Assembly (NCBI GenBank): GCA_039944535.1
Contig: JBDUYP010000004.1
Location: 1-64,000, forward strand
Source: JAMZMI01 sp039944535
GTDB taxonomy: Bacteria; Bacteroidota; Bacteroidia; Cytophagales; Cyclobacteriaceae
Length of the DNA: 64,000 bases
Direction: 5' to 3'
Shown: piece after piece, positions 6,813-16,178 of the stretch
Position numbering within the stretch: the first letter of the stretch is position 1
Layout of the letters: each line of letters opens with the position of its first letter
Notes under the pieces: model-generated
What the model was told of the DNA's origin: nothing
The model's database searches: none
The model's input: only the letters and a program-made list of their open reading frames with translations
Position numbers and translations under genes: made by a program

Positions 6813-8678
6813 ATGGCAGACGTACAATATACTGAGGACAGTATTAAATCGCTTGATTGGAAAGAACACATCAGGCTGAGACCGGGGATGTATATCGGAA
6901 AGCTGGGAGATGGATCAGCTCAGGATGACGGAATTTATGTGTTGGTAAAAGAGATCATTGACAACTGTATCGATGAGCACATGATGGGACATGGTAAGAC
7001 CATCAATATTAAAGTAACAGAATCCCGTGTTGAAGTAAGGGATTATGGTAGAGGCATCCCTTTGGGGAAAGTTGTGGACTGTGTCTCCAAAATCAATACC
7101 GGAGGTAAATATGACTCTGGGGCTTTTCAAAAATCTGTAGGGCTTAATGGGGTTGGTACGAAGGCTGTAAACGCGTTGAGCACCTATTTTAAGGTTCAAT
7201 CCTACCGCGATGGAGAAACCAAAGTAGCAGAATTTGAAAGGGGGGAGCTGACCAATGATGCCAAGCTTACTTCCACTTCGGAAAGAAATGGGACGGCCAT
7301 TGCCTTTGAGCCGGATGACACCATTTTCAAGCACTATCATTTCATTCCTGAATACCTGGATAACCTATTGTGGAACTATGCATTCCTGAATGCAGGTTTG
7401 ACCATCAACTTCAATGGGAAGAAATACCACTCAGATAAAGGTCTTTATGATCTTTTGATCAGAAAGTGCGATGTGGAAGCTTTGCGTTACCCAATCATTC
7501 ACCTCAAGGGAGAAGACATAGAAGTAGCACTCACCCATGCGAACCAATACGGTGAAGAGTATTACTCATTCGTAAATGGTCAGAATACCACGCATGGAGG
7601 AACACACCTTGCAGCTTTCAGGGAGGCTGTTGTGAAAACCGTTAGAGATTTTTACAAAAAGGATTATGATGCGGCAGACATAAGAGCTTCTATAGTGGCC
7701 TCCATTGCTGTCAGGGTTCAGGAGCCAGTATTTGAGTCGCAGACCAAAACCAAACTGGGTTCTCAGAATGTAGCTCCGGATGGCCCTACTATGAGAACGT
7801 TTATAGGAGATTTTCTAAGAACGGAGCTGGACAATTACCTACACCAAAACTCGGAAGTAGCTGATGCGCTGCTCAAGCGGATTTTACAGTCGGAGCGAGA
7901 ACGCAAGGAGATTGCGGGCATAAAGAAGCTGGCCAACGAAAGAGCCAAAAAAGCAAATCTTCACAATAAGAAGTTGAGAGATTGTCGCCTGCACTATAAT
8001 GATAAGAAAGGGGATGAGGACTCACTTGAAAACACGATGATTTTCATCACAGAAGGTGATTCTGCAAGTGGGTCAATTACCAAATCTAGAAACGTGCAAA
8101 CTCAGGCCGTTTTTAGTTTGAGAGGAAAGCCATTTAACTGCTTTGGACAAACCAAGAAAGTGGTTTACGAAAACGAGGAATTTAACCTGCTTCAGCATGC
8201 TCTCAATATTGAAGATGGTCTGGAAGGCCTTCGTTATCGCAAAGTGGTGATTGCCACTGATGCCGATGTGGATGGGATGCACATTCGTTTGTTGTTGCTT
8301 ACCTATTTTCTGCAGTTCTTTCCAGAGCTGGTCAGGAACAATCACATTTATATTTTAGACACTCCGCTTTTTCGCGTCAGGAATAAGAAAAAAACCATTT
8401 ATTGCTACAGCGAAGAAGAAAAACGAAATGCTGTCAACGAGCTGGGTAACAAGCCTGAAATAACCAGATTCAAGGGGTTGGGAGAGATTTCTCCGAGTGA
8501 GTTTGGAGCGTTCATAGGAGAGGACATCCGCCTGGAACCGGTCATTTTGCAGAAGGACACTAAAATCAAAGACCTTCTTGGCTTTTACATGGGCAAAAAC
8601 ACTCCGGATCGTCAGAAGTTTATCATAGACAAACTGAAAGTGGAGAAAGACCTGGTGGAGGAAGAATTGGTTCCTTAA
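6813..8678 (+). CDS. parE: DNA topoisomerase IV subunit B
   Basis: This is the ATPase subunit of topoisomerase IV, which decatenates and relaxes DNA. The 621-residue protein has a GHKL ATPase domain (EIIDNCIDEH near 50, then GRGIP), a transducer domain, and a TOPRIM domain with TEGDSASG near 412 and DADVDGMHI near 481. The short C-terminus, without the GyrB insert, and the parC gene in the same block support ParE over GyrB. It leads a co-directional run of five genes up to 14213. The 144 bp before it probably hold the promoter, though I cannot point to a convincing one. Confidence 0.93.
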   Translation: MADVQYTEDSIKSLDWKEHIRLRPGMYIGKLGDGSAQDDGIYVLVKEIIDNCIDEHMMGHGKTINIKVTESRVEVRDYGRGIPLGKVVDCVSKINTGGKYDSGAFQKSVGLNGVGTKAVNALSTYFKVQSYRDGETKVAEFERGELTNDAKLTSTSERNGTAIAFEPDDTIFKHYHFIPEYLDNLLWNYAFLNAGLTINFNGKKYHSDKGLYDLLIRKCDVEALRYPIIHLKGEDIEVALTHANQYGEEYYSFVNGQNTTHGGTHLAAFREAVVKTVRDFYKKDYDAADIRASIVASIAVRVQEPVFESQTKTKLGSQNVAPDGPTMRTFIGDFLRTELDNYLHQNSEVADALLKRILQSERERKEIAGIKKLANERAKKANLHNKKLRDCRLHYNDKKGDEDSLENTMIFITEGDSASGSITKSRNVQTQAVFSLRGKPFNCFGQTKKVVYENEEFNLLQHALNIEDGLEGLRYRKVVIATDADVDGMHIRLLLLTYFLQFFPELVRNNHIYILDTPLFRVRNKKKTIYCYSEEEKRNAVNELGNKPEITRFKGLGEISPSEFGAFIGEDIRLEPVILQKDTKIKDLLGFYMGKNTPDRQKFIIDKLKVEKDLVEEELVP

Positions 8679-8718
8679 GGTTTTGTACTTTACCTGTGTA
8701 ATAATCAAATAGACAAAG

Positions 8719-9939
8719 ATGAAAACGCTGAAACACCCCATTCTTTTGCTAGGAGCGGTCATGCTTATGTTGTTCACTTCCTGCAGTAGCGACGATAGTG
8801 AACCTCAAGGTTCAAATATTGATCCCACTATTTTGGTGGATTACACCAAAGTGCACACCTGGCTCAAAGGAGATATCAAGGGTTTTATAGCTCAGTCGGG
8901 AATTGACGTGCCATCTGAGGCTATAGCGTACGATGTTGATATTTATGATGTGGTATATAAAACTCCCTACAAGGGTGAAATGATCGAAGCGTCAGGCCGG
9001 GTACTCGTTCCGGCAACTACAGAGACGGTTTCTACGGCGTGCTTCAGTCATGGAACAATCGGTGCTGATGCTGATGCCATGACCAATATTAGGGCCGGTA
9101 GCAACACCACTATATTACTCAGTGGGCTTGCCTCTTTCGGTATGGTTACGGTAGCGCCTGATCTGATTGGTTTCGGTGCGTCTGTTGACCTGTATCATCC
9201 ATATTACGTTTATGAACCTACTGCCACTGCCACTGTCAATAATTTATTGGCAGCAAAACTGTTAGCCGAGGAATTGGGCATTCAAACCGATAAGGACTTA
9301 TACCTGGCCGGATATTCTCAAGGTGGCTATACGACCATGTCCACTCACAAGTATATCGAGGAAAATGGCATAGATTATTTTGAATTGAAAGCTTCATTTC
9401 CTGCATCAGGAGGCTATTACATTAAGGGTGTTCAGGATTACTTTTTCACAAGAGAAGTTTACCAGCAGCCGTTTTATTTGGCTTATGTTGCCAATGCTTA
9501 TCATGATTACTACGACTGGGGGTCAACCTACCCACTTAACTTGTTTTTCAACGAACCCTATGCTTCCAGCATTCCGGACTTACTGGATGGCAGCCTGAAC
9601 AATGGAGAGATCAATGAGATGCTCAACGACACGGTGGCCGTACTTGTGAACAATGATTTTCTAACTGACCCGACTGGCCCTGATTACCAGTTCTTGGTTG
9701 ATATGTACGATGAAAACAGTCCCATTGGCTGGATCCCGAAAAATGAGGTGTTCATGTATCACGGGAGTGGTGACACCACTGTACCATACCAAAACTCTGT
9801 AGATGTTTATAATCAATTTTTGGAGGCGGGAGCTACTACTGTTTCTTTCACCACCATCGAAGGTGGCACACATGCTACGGGTATTGGGCCTTATCTGGAA
9901 GGTTTGCTTAGTCATATAATTGATATGGAAGATGAATAG
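8719..9939 (+). CDS. lipoprotein alpha/beta hydrolase (lipase/esterase-like)
   Basis: A 406-residue exported lipoprotein: the signal peptide ends in FTSC with the lipidated Cys at about residue 22, followed by an SSDD linker. The alpha/beta-hydrolase triad can be traced as Ser in AGYSQGG (about 199), Asp in YHGSGDTTVPY (about 350) and His in GGTHATG (about 389). Resemblance to secretory lipases and peptide esterases is general, and the substrate is unknown. It lies between parE and parC; its stop overlaps the next start by 8 bp, so it is cotranscribed with the DUF1028 gene. Confidence 0.8.
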   Translation: MKTLKHPILLLGAVMLMLFTSCSSDDSEPQGSNIDPTILVDYTKVHTWLKGDIKGFIAQSGIDVPSEAIAYDVDIYDVVYKTPYKGEMIEASGRVLVPATTETVSTACFSHGTIGADADAMTNIRAGSNTTILLSGLASFGMVTVAPDLIGFGASVDLYHPYYVYEPTATATVNNLLAAKLLAEELGIQTDKDLYLAGYSQGGYTTMSTHKYIEENGIDYFELKASFPASGGYYIKGVQDYFFTREVYQQPFYLAYVANAYHDYYDWGSTYPLNLFFNEPYASSIPDLLDGSLNNGEINEMLNDTVAVLVNNDFLTDPTGPDYQFLVDMYDENSPIGWIPKNEVFMYHGSGDTTVPYQNSVDVYNQFLEAGATTVSFTTIEGGTHATGIGPYLEGLLSHIIDMEDE

Positions 9940-10912
9940 AATTTATCCGATCATATTGCTCATGTTTGTCGGGAGTTTGGCCCTGGCTCAGTACAAAAAA
10001 GACAATCCACTTGTTCATACTTATTCCATCGTGGCGCATGATCCTGAAACGGGAGATATTGGAGTGGCGGTGCAGTCTCACTGGTTTTCCGTTGGAACCG
10101 TCGTTACCTGGGCAGAGCCCGGAGTGGGAGCAGTAGCCACACAGTCTTTTTCTAACCCCGCATTTGGCCCACAAGGCCTTGCTTTGATGAAGTCAGGCCT
10201 GAGTGCTGAGAAAGCGCTTAAAGCAATGCTCCTGGCCGATGATGGTCGGGATTACAGACAAGTGGGTATAATTGATGTGAGTGGAAATGCGGCTAATCAT
10301 ACCGGAGCTAAAAACATCCGTGCAGCTGGAGGTTTGGTTGGAGAGCATTACGCTGTTCAGGCCAACATGATGAAAAATGATCAGGTTTGGCCGGCCATGG
10401 CCAAAGCTTTTGAAGAAGCAAAGGGCTCACTGGCTGAGAAGATGTTGTTGGCGCTGGAGGCTGCAGAAAACGCAGGTGGTGATATCAGGGGAAAACAGTC
10501 TGCGGCGTTATTGGTAGTGTCTGGGGAGTCCGCAGGAAAGATATGGAAAGACACCAAGGTAGATATCCGGGTTGATGACCATGCAAACCCACTTATTGAG
10601 CTCAGGAGGCTGTTGAAAGTACATCAGGCCTATGAGTTTATGAATGCCGGTGATGTGGCTGTGGAAGAAGGAGATTTCGACAAAGCAAGTGAACTTTACA
10701 GTACGGCTGAGTCCATGTTTCCTGATAATCTCGAAATGAAATACTGGCATGCTGTTAATCTTGCCAATACAGGGCAATTGGAAGAAGCTCTACCCATGTT
10801 TAAGGAAGTGTTCTCTCAGGATGCTAACTGGAGAGATTTAACTCCGCGTTTGATTGACAATGGAGTGCTGACCGTAGATGAAAAAGAGTTAAAAAAGATC
10901 TTAAAACAATAA
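9932..10912 (+). CDS. secreted DUF1028 (Ntn-hydrolase-like) protein with TPR tail
   Basis: I place the start at ATG 9932, because from there the protein opens with a clean signal peptide ending LALAQ; an in-frame ATG at 9920 adds four residues. After cleavage comes the DUF1028 core (TYSIVAHDPETGDIGVAVQS, then WAEPGVGAVATQSFSNP), a family with an Ntn-hydrolase-like fold and no firmly assigned substrate. The last 90 or so residues form TPR-like helices (AYEFMNAGDVAVEEGDFDKA and onwards). The product is 326 residues and likely periplasmic. It sits 15 bp before parC. Confidence 0.85.
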   Translation: MNRIYPIILLMFVGSLALAQYKKDNPLVHTYSIVAHDPETGDIGVAVQSHWFSVGTVVTWAEPGVGAVATQSFSNPAFGPQGLALMKSGLSAEKALKAMLLADDGRDYRQVGIIDVSGNAANHTGAKNIRAAGGLVGEHYAVQANMMKNDQVWPAMAKAFEEAKGSLAEKMLLALEAAENAGGDIRGKQSAALLVVSGESAGKIWKDTKVDIRVDDHANPLIELRRLLKVHQAYEFMNAGDVAVEEGDFDKASELYSTAESMFPDNLEMKYWHAVNLANTGQLEEALPMFKEVFSQDANWRDLTPRLIDNGVLTVDEKELKKILKQ

Positions 10913-10927
10913 TAGATTAGTGCATAA

Positions 10928-13561
10928 ATGAGTGAAGAGTTGATAAATGAAGATGATAGTCTTCAGGAAAGCCTGCCGGTTTCCGGAATGTATGAAAATT
11001 GGTTTTTGGACTATGCATCTTATGTGATTCTTGAAAGGGCCGTACCGGCTATTGAGGATGGCCTAAAGCCGGTTCAGAGACGTATTCTTCATGCCATGAA
11101 AGAGATGGATGATGGTCGTTTCAACAAGGTAGCCAACATCATAGGTAGTGCCATGCAGTTTCACCCACATGGAGACGCATCTATAGGTGATGCCATTGTG
11201 AACATGGGCCAAAAAGACCTGCTGATTGATATGCAGGGCAACTGGGGAGATGTAAGAACCGGTGACGGGGCTGCTGCTCCACGATACATTGAGGCCCGAC
11301 TTTCCAAGTTCGCTTTAGAGGTAATCTTCAACCCTCAAACCACAGAGTGGCAGCTTTCCTATGACGGTCGTAAAAAGGAGCCTGTTACATTTCCGGTCAA
11401 GTTTCCACTGCTTCTCGCACAGGGAGTAGAGGGTATTGCTGTTGGGTTGTCAACCAAGATTTTACCGCACAATTTCATTGAAATACTGCAAGGTGCAATC
11501 AATATCCTCAAAGGAAAGAAAGTGCAGTTATATCCTGACTTCCTCACCGGTGGAAAAATTGACGTTACGGATTACAACGACGGCCTTAGAGGTGGTAAAG
11601 TTAGAATTCGTGCTGCCATTGAGGAGATGGATTCCAAAACGCTCGTCATCAAGGATATACCCTATGGAACCACTACTACCTCGCTAATCGATTCGATCAT
11701 TAAAGCCAACGACAAAGGCAAGATCAAAATCAAGCAGGTAATAGACAACACTGCCAGGGACATAGAAATTCAAGTCAAACTGGCGCCAGGCACTTCGCCA
11801 GATATTACCATTGATGCTTTATATGCCTTTACCGATTGCGAAGTATCCATTTCTCCAAATGCCTGTATCATTCAAGCAGACAAACCGCAGTTTGTGGGCG
11901 TTACGGAAATCCTCAAGCACTCTGTTGACCAAACTGTAGATCTACTCAAGCAAGAACTCGAGATAAGACGAGACGAGCTAATGGAGAAAATCTTGTTTTC
12001 TTCATTGGAGAAGATTTTCATTGAGAATAGAATCTATCGCGACATAGAGGAGTGCGAAACGTGGGAGGCCGTCATAGAAACGATAGACAAAGGACTTGAT
12101 CCATTTAAGCCTCAGTTCTACAGAGATATTACCACAGAAGATATCGTCCGCCTGACAGAGATCAGAATCAAGCGAATATCCAAGTTTGATACTTTCAAGG
12201 CTGATGAGCTGATGAGAAAGCTCCAGGAAGAACTCAAAGAAACGGAGCATCACCTGGCGCACCTTACGGAATACGCCATTGCCTATTACCAAAACCTGTT
12301 GGACAAATATGGCAAGGGCCGTGAGCGTAAAACGGAGATTGCCAACTTTGATACAATCTCAGCTACAGTAGTGGCCGCAAACAACGCCAAGCTCTATGTG
12401 AACCGTGCAGATGGGTTCATCGGTTATGGTATCAAAAAAGAAGAATTTGTTTCTGATTGTTCTGATATAGATGATATTATCGTTTTCAGAAAAGATGGCA
12501 TCTGTCAGGTAACCCGTATTCAGGATAAGGTCTTTGTGGGTAAGAACATTCTGTACGCCGGAGTATTCAAAAAAGGCGATGAGCGCATGGTTTACAATCT
12601 GGTTTATCTGGATGCCAAATCTGGACGAACCATGATCAAGCGTTTTCAGGTATTGTCTGTGACCAGAGATCGTGAGTACGACCTCACCAAAGGTGCCAAG
12701 GGATCGAAGATCATGTATTTCTCAGCCAACCCTAATGGAGAAGCTGAAACCATTACTGTTTCACTAACACCTGCCAGCAAGGCCAGAAAGAAGGTTTTCG
12801 ACTTTGATTTTGCAGAGATCGAGATCAAAGGCCGTGGAGCAGGAGGAAATATCCTTACTAAGTATCCTGTGCGAAAAGTGCAGTTCAAGGCAGCCGGTGT
12901 TTCTACGCTGGGCGGTTTGGATATTTGGTATGATGATGTTGTGGGGCGTCTCAATACTGACGGCAGAGGCGATAAACTCGGCAACTTTCAGGCGGAGGAT
13001 CAGATTGTGGTGTTCTACAAAGATGGCTCCTACGAGCTTACTTCGTTTGAGATAACCAATCACTATGAGGTCAATCAGATCATCTCAATAGCTAAATTTT
13101 TACCAGACCAACCTGCCAATGCCATTCATTATGATGCTGAAGGCAAAACATTCTATATCAAACGCTTCCTGATCGAAACGAGAAGTCCAAACAAGCGATT
13201 TGGCTTTATCAGTGAGTCCAAAGGATCAAAGCTACTTTTTGCTAATAATGCCGAGAAGGCTAACGTAGAAGTGGTATATAAGGATGGTCGAAAAAAGGAA
13301 AAAAGGGAATACGAGCTATCTGAAATGATCGACGTGAAAGGGTGGAAGGCCATAGGCAATAAGTTTCCTTTGCAAACCGTCCAGTCGGTAGAGTTGATCG
13401 CATCAGAAAGCGGCGATTCGGAAGTAGAGGAACCTGTTAAGGGTGAGGCTGAGTCTTCGGCTGTTGATCTGGAACAATTGAAAAGCTCTATAAAAGACGA
13501 AGTGGAGAAGGAAGAAAACCAATTGGGTTTGTTTGGAGAAGGTGGTGAGAAGGATGAATAG
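10928..13561 (+). CDS. parC: DNA topoisomerase IV subunit A
   Basis: The 877-residue cleavage subunit of topoisomerase IV. The N-terminus has YVILERAVPAIEDGLKPVQR, the quinolone-pocket region HPHGDASIGDAIV, and the catalytic tyrosine in APRYIEARLS (about residue 119). A coiled-coil/tower region follows. The C-terminal beta-pinwheel (from about 480) lacks an obvious GyrA box, supporting ParC. The acidic tail ends in GLFGEGGEKDE. It lies downstream of the two exported enzymes and 7 bp ahead of the SanA-like gene. Confidence 0.93.
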   Translation: MSEELINEDDSLQESLPVSGMYENWFLDYASYVILERAVPAIEDGLKPVQRRILHAMKEMDDGRFNKVANIIGSAMQFHPHGDASIGDAIVNMGQKDLLIDMQGNWGDVRTGDGAAAPRYIEARLSKFALEVIFNPQTTEWQLSYDGRKKEPVTFPVKFPLLLAQGVEGIAVGLSTKILPHNFIEILQGAINILKGKKVQLYPDFLTGGKIDVTDYNDGLRGGKVRIRAAIEEMDSKTLVIKDIPYGTTTTSLIDSIIKANDKGKIKIKQVIDNTARDIEIQVKLAPGTSPDITIDALYAFTDCEVSISPNACIIQADKPQFVGVTEILKHSVDQTVDLLKQELEIRRDELMEKILFSSLEKIFIENRIYRDIEECETWEAVIETIDKGLDPFKPQFYRDITTEDIVRLTEIRIKRISKFDTFKADELMRKLQEELKETEHHLAHLTEYAIAYYQNLLDKYGKGRERKTEIANFDTISATVVAANNAKLYVNRADGFIGYGIKKEEFVSDCSDIDDIIVFRKDGICQVTRIQDKVFVGKNILYAGVFKKGDERMVYNLVYLDAKSGRTMIKRFQVLSVTRDREYDLTKGAKGSKIMYFSANPNGEAETITVSLTPASKARKKVFDFDFAEIEIKGRGAGGNILTKYPVRKVQFKAAGVSTLGGLDIWYDDVVGRLNTDGRGDKLGNFQAEDQIVVFYKDGSYELTSFEITNHYEVNQIISIAKFLPDQPANAIHYDAEGKTFYIKRFLIETRSPNKRFGFISESKGSKLLFANNAEKANVEVVYKDGRKKEKREYELSEMIDVKGWKAIGNKFPLQTVQSVELIASESGDSEVEEPVKGEAESSAVDLEQLKSSIKDEVEKEENQLGLFGEGGEKDE

Positions 13562-13568
13562 GTGCTAA

Positions 13569-14213
13569 ATGAAATGGCTCTGGAATATAGTTAAATACAC
13601 GTTTCTGACAGGAGTTGTACTTGGAGTTCTGATTATTGGAATCAACTTCTGGGTCATTGTTTCTACGGAAAATCAGGTCTTTTACAGGGTAGAAGACACC
13701 CCTCTCAATAAGGTGGCTCTGATCCTGGGTACGAGCAAGAGAACTTCGGCAGGCGACTCCAATAAGTACTTTCATGAGCGGATAGCGGCGGCAGCAGAAC
13801 TCTATCACAATGGCAAGATCAAGCACATCATTGTTAGCGGAGACAATAGAAGTATCTATTACAACGAACCGAGGGATATGTATCAGGCTTTGGTCAGCCT
13901 CAATGTGCCTAAAGGAGTAATCACGCTAGACTTTGCCGGTTTGCGTACCCTTGATTCTATCGTGAGGGCTGATTCCATTTTTGGCCAAAAGAAATTCACC
14001 ATAGTCACACAGGATTTCCATTGCTACAGGTCACTTTTCATAGCCAACTATTATGGTCTTGATGTAATTGGTTATTCAGCTGATGATAAAGAGCAGCTGC
14101 CACTGAGTCTGGCTATTCGCGAAATTTTTGCACGGTTTGCTGCCGTTCTCGACTTGTATATATGGAAGAAGGCTCCCTCCATATTGGGTGAGAAAGAGAA
14201 GTTAAACTTATGA
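13569..14213 (+). CDS. SanA/ElyC/YdcF-type DUF218 membrane protein
   Basis: A 214-residue protein with an N-terminal membrane helix (about 8-32) and a DUF218 domain: ALILGTSKRTSAG, then FHERIAAAAELYHNGKIKHI and IVSGDNRS, then the conserved DFAGLRTLDSIVRA and TQDFHCYRSLFIA. Family members (SanA, YdcF, ElyC) are linked to envelope integrity, and SanA to vancomycin exclusion. The domain should face the periplasm. It starts 7 bp after parC and is probably the last gene of the parE block. It converges on, and overlaps by 6 bp, the HPt gene. Confidence 0.85.
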   Translation: MKWLWNIVKYTFLTGVVLGVLIIGINFWVIVSTENQVFYRVEDTPLNKVALILGTSKRTSAGDSNKYFHERIAAAAELYHNGKIKHIIVSGDNRSIYYNEPRDMYQALVSLNVPKGVITLDFAGLRTLDSIVRADSIFGQKKFTIVTQDFHCYRSLFIANYYGLDVIGYSADDKEQLPLSLAIREIFARFAAVLDLYIWKKAPSILGEKEKLNL

Positions 14214-14522
14214 AGGGAATTCGGCTTTTAGAGCTTTCAGCACCTCGTTAGATTCTGCCACGATCTTATCTAATTTGTCACCAGAAACAGTGTCGGGTGC
14301 GCTATTCAGTTGCATAATGTCTGGCTGTGATTCAAACGCCAGCATTTCTCCTGTAGGCTTAATCTGGTGAGCCAGTTTCTTGACTTCATCCAGGTTTCCA
14401 TCCTGAAACGCATCTTTCATCTGATTGATTTGAACCATGGTGGTGTCCTCGAAGGTTGAGATAAAATCTGCGATAAACTGATTATCTCCGTCACTTATCG
14501 AAATTAAAAATGAAAAGTCCAT
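14208..14522 (-). CDS. orphan histidine phosphotransfer (HPt) protein
   Basis: At 104 residues this is a stand-alone HPt four-helix domain. The phosphorylatable histidine should be His52 in KKLAHQIKPTGEML, which matches the HPt motif H-x-x-K with the KP variant common in Bacteroidota. Such proteins relay phosphate between hybrid kinases and response regulators. No kinase or regulator is encoded nearby, so its partners are elsewhere. It is transcribed alone, convergent with the SanA-like gene and divergent from the EEP-family gene. Confidence 0.82.
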   Translation of the reverse strand: MDFSFLISISDGDNQFIADFISTFEDTTMVQINQMKDAFQDGNLDEVKKLAHQIKPTGEMLAFESQPDIMQLNSAPDTVSGDKLDKIVAESNEVLKALKAEFPS

Positions 14523-14573
14523 AGATTTTGCGATGAAATAAATTATAAATGTAATTTACCTGTTTAAGCCAAG

Positions 14574-15590
14574 ATGAGAAAATATTTATCAGCCAGTTTG
14601 ATTTTGATTGCGTCAGCTATTGTGGCTTTCTTTATATTCTTCAATTACGCAAAAGCTCCGAACCTTAAAGAGGCTGATTACTATGTTCTGAAAAGATATG
14701 AAGATGTGGCCTTTGCAGAGCCAAAAGATACCTTTTCGGTGACCACATTCAACATAGGTTATCTGTCAGGTATGACCAACAATTTGGCATTAGATAGAGA
14801 AAAGGAGTTTTTTGAGACCAATCTGTCAAATGCCATCAATCTTCTAAAATCTCTAAACCCTGATATCATTGGTTTTCAAGAAATAGATGTGCAGTCCGCC
14901 AGGTCCTTTGAGGTTGATCAACTGGACACTATATGTTCGGCTTTACAGTTTCAGCAAGCTTATCTTTCTATTAACTGGGATGTGAAGTATCTGCCATTCC
15001 CATACTGGCCACCTGCTCAGCATTTTGGTAAAATCATTTCTGCTCAGGGAATTGCATCTCGTTTCCCGATGAGCAATGACACCACGCTGGTTCTCAAAAA
15101 ACCTGCAGATAATGATATCATGTACAATGCTTTTTACATTGATAGGCTCATACAAAAAGTGGATGTTAAAATTGCTGGTAAACAAGTGAAACTGATGAAT
15201 GTACATTTGGAGGCTTTTGTGGAAAATAGCAGGGAGGAGCAAGCAGGGGTTGTGAAAAGGGAAATTGAGAAATACAGCGATAAGATGCCTGTCATAGTGA
15301 TGGGAGACTTCAATGGTAGACCCGAGTATGAGGAAAGCAATAGCGAGGCAATGCAGGTGATCATGAGTGCACGACACATCAAATCTTCAATCTCAGAAAA
15401 AGACTACCGCAAGAACCCTCGTGCATTTTATACTTTCAGTTCAGGTGACCCTAATCAGATGATTGACTACATCCTTTACAATGAAAATTATATTGATTGT
15501 ATTGCAGCGAGGGTGGTTTCAGAAGCGGGTGAAATTTCAGATCACTTGCCTCTTTATAGTAAGTTGGTGATCCGTGATGAAATAGATTGA
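14574..15590 (+). CDS. membrane-anchored endonuclease/exonuclease/phosphatase family protein
   Basis: The 338-residue protein has an N-terminal membrane segment (about 5-25) and an EEP domain: FSVTTFNIGYL, the metal-binding Glu in IIGFQEIDV, VIVMGDFNGRPEY, and the closing GEISDHLPLYSKL with the catalytic His. EEP enzymes cut phosphodiesters or phosphomonoesters in nucleic acids, lipids or inositol phosphates, so the substrate cannot be read from sequence. An exported or membrane-tethered location is likely. It is monocistronic by spacing. Confidence 0.85.
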   Translation: MRKYLSASLILIASAIVAFFIFFNYAKAPNLKEADYYVLKRYEDVAFAEPKDTFSVTTFNIGYLSGMTNNLALDREKEFFETNLSNAINLLKSLNPDIIGFQEIDVQSARSFEVDQLDTICSALQFQQAYLSINWDVKYLPFPYWPPAQHFGKIISAQGIASRFPMSNDTTLVLKKPADNDIMYNAFYIDRLIQKVDVKIAGKQVKLMNVHLEAFVENSREEQAGVVKREIEKYSDKMPVIVMGDFNGRPEYEESNSEAMQVIMSARHIKSSISEKDYRKNPRAFYTFSSGDPNQMIDYILYNENYIDCIAARVVSEAGEISDHLPLYSKLVIRDEID

Positions 15591-15653
15591 ACAATTCTGA
15601 TTTCATCCAAACGAATTTTATTATTTTCGAGCAGATTTGAAACAACTCAAAAG

Positions 15654-16118
15654 ATGATCAAGGATTTCGACAAACTAAGAGAAGATGAAATAGAGGTGCT
15701 ACTCAATGCACCGGTACATGTTGCCATATTAATTGCAGGAGCTGATGGTGAAATTGACAAGAAAGAGCGTCAGGAGGCCATCGAAATTTCACGAAGCAAG
15801 CAAAGCAGAGCACGAGAGCGACTGGTAGAGTATTATCAGGCGGTTGGAGAGTCTTTTGAGCAAAGGTTCAATGACCTAATTGGTTCATTGCCAGCTGATG
15901 CAGAAAAACGAACTGCTGCTATCACAACAGAGCTTAGAAAGCTGAATTTCATTTTACCTAAAACCGATAAGAACTTTGCAGTGGAGCTACATAGCAGCCT
16001 CAAAGATTTGGCTAAGAAAATTGCTGAAGCTTCCGGAGGAGTGTTGGGTTATCTATCTGTCTCTTTTGAGGAGTCCAAATTGATGGAGTTGAGAATGATC
16101 AACGATCCTAATAAATAA
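15654..16118 (+). CDS. TerB-like small protein of unknown role
   Basis: At 154 residues it is entirely soluble and helical. About residues 20-45 (HVAILIAGADGEIDKKERQE) resemble the first helices of a TerB/DjlA-type domain, with an acidic DGEID loop. The rest is not recognisable. A clear hairpin terminator follows at 16137-16161. A similar TerB-like segment is at the N-terminus of the ABC transporter encoded at 30207-33311. The function is unknown and the fold assignment tentative. Confidence 0.6.
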   Translation: MIKDFDKLREDEIEVLLNAPVHVAILIAGADGEIDKKERQEAIEISRSKQSRARERLVEYYQAVGESFEQRFNDLIGSLPADAEKRTAAITTELRKLNFILPKTDKNFAVELHSSLKDLAKKIAEASGGVLGYLSVSFEESKLMELRMINDPNK

Positions 16119-16136
16119 AGAAAGAAGACCTTTTAT

Positions 16137-16161
16137 AAAGCTGCCGATGGCAGCTTTTTTT
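16137..16161 (+). terminator. intrinsic terminator after the TerB-like gene
   Basis: Perfect 9-bp stem AAAGCTGCC / GGCAGCTTT around a GAT loop, followed by a T run. It lies 18 bp before the TTG proposed as start of the rhomboid gene. Confidence 0.85.
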
Positions 16162-16178
16162 GTTTTAAACCTGTCTAA

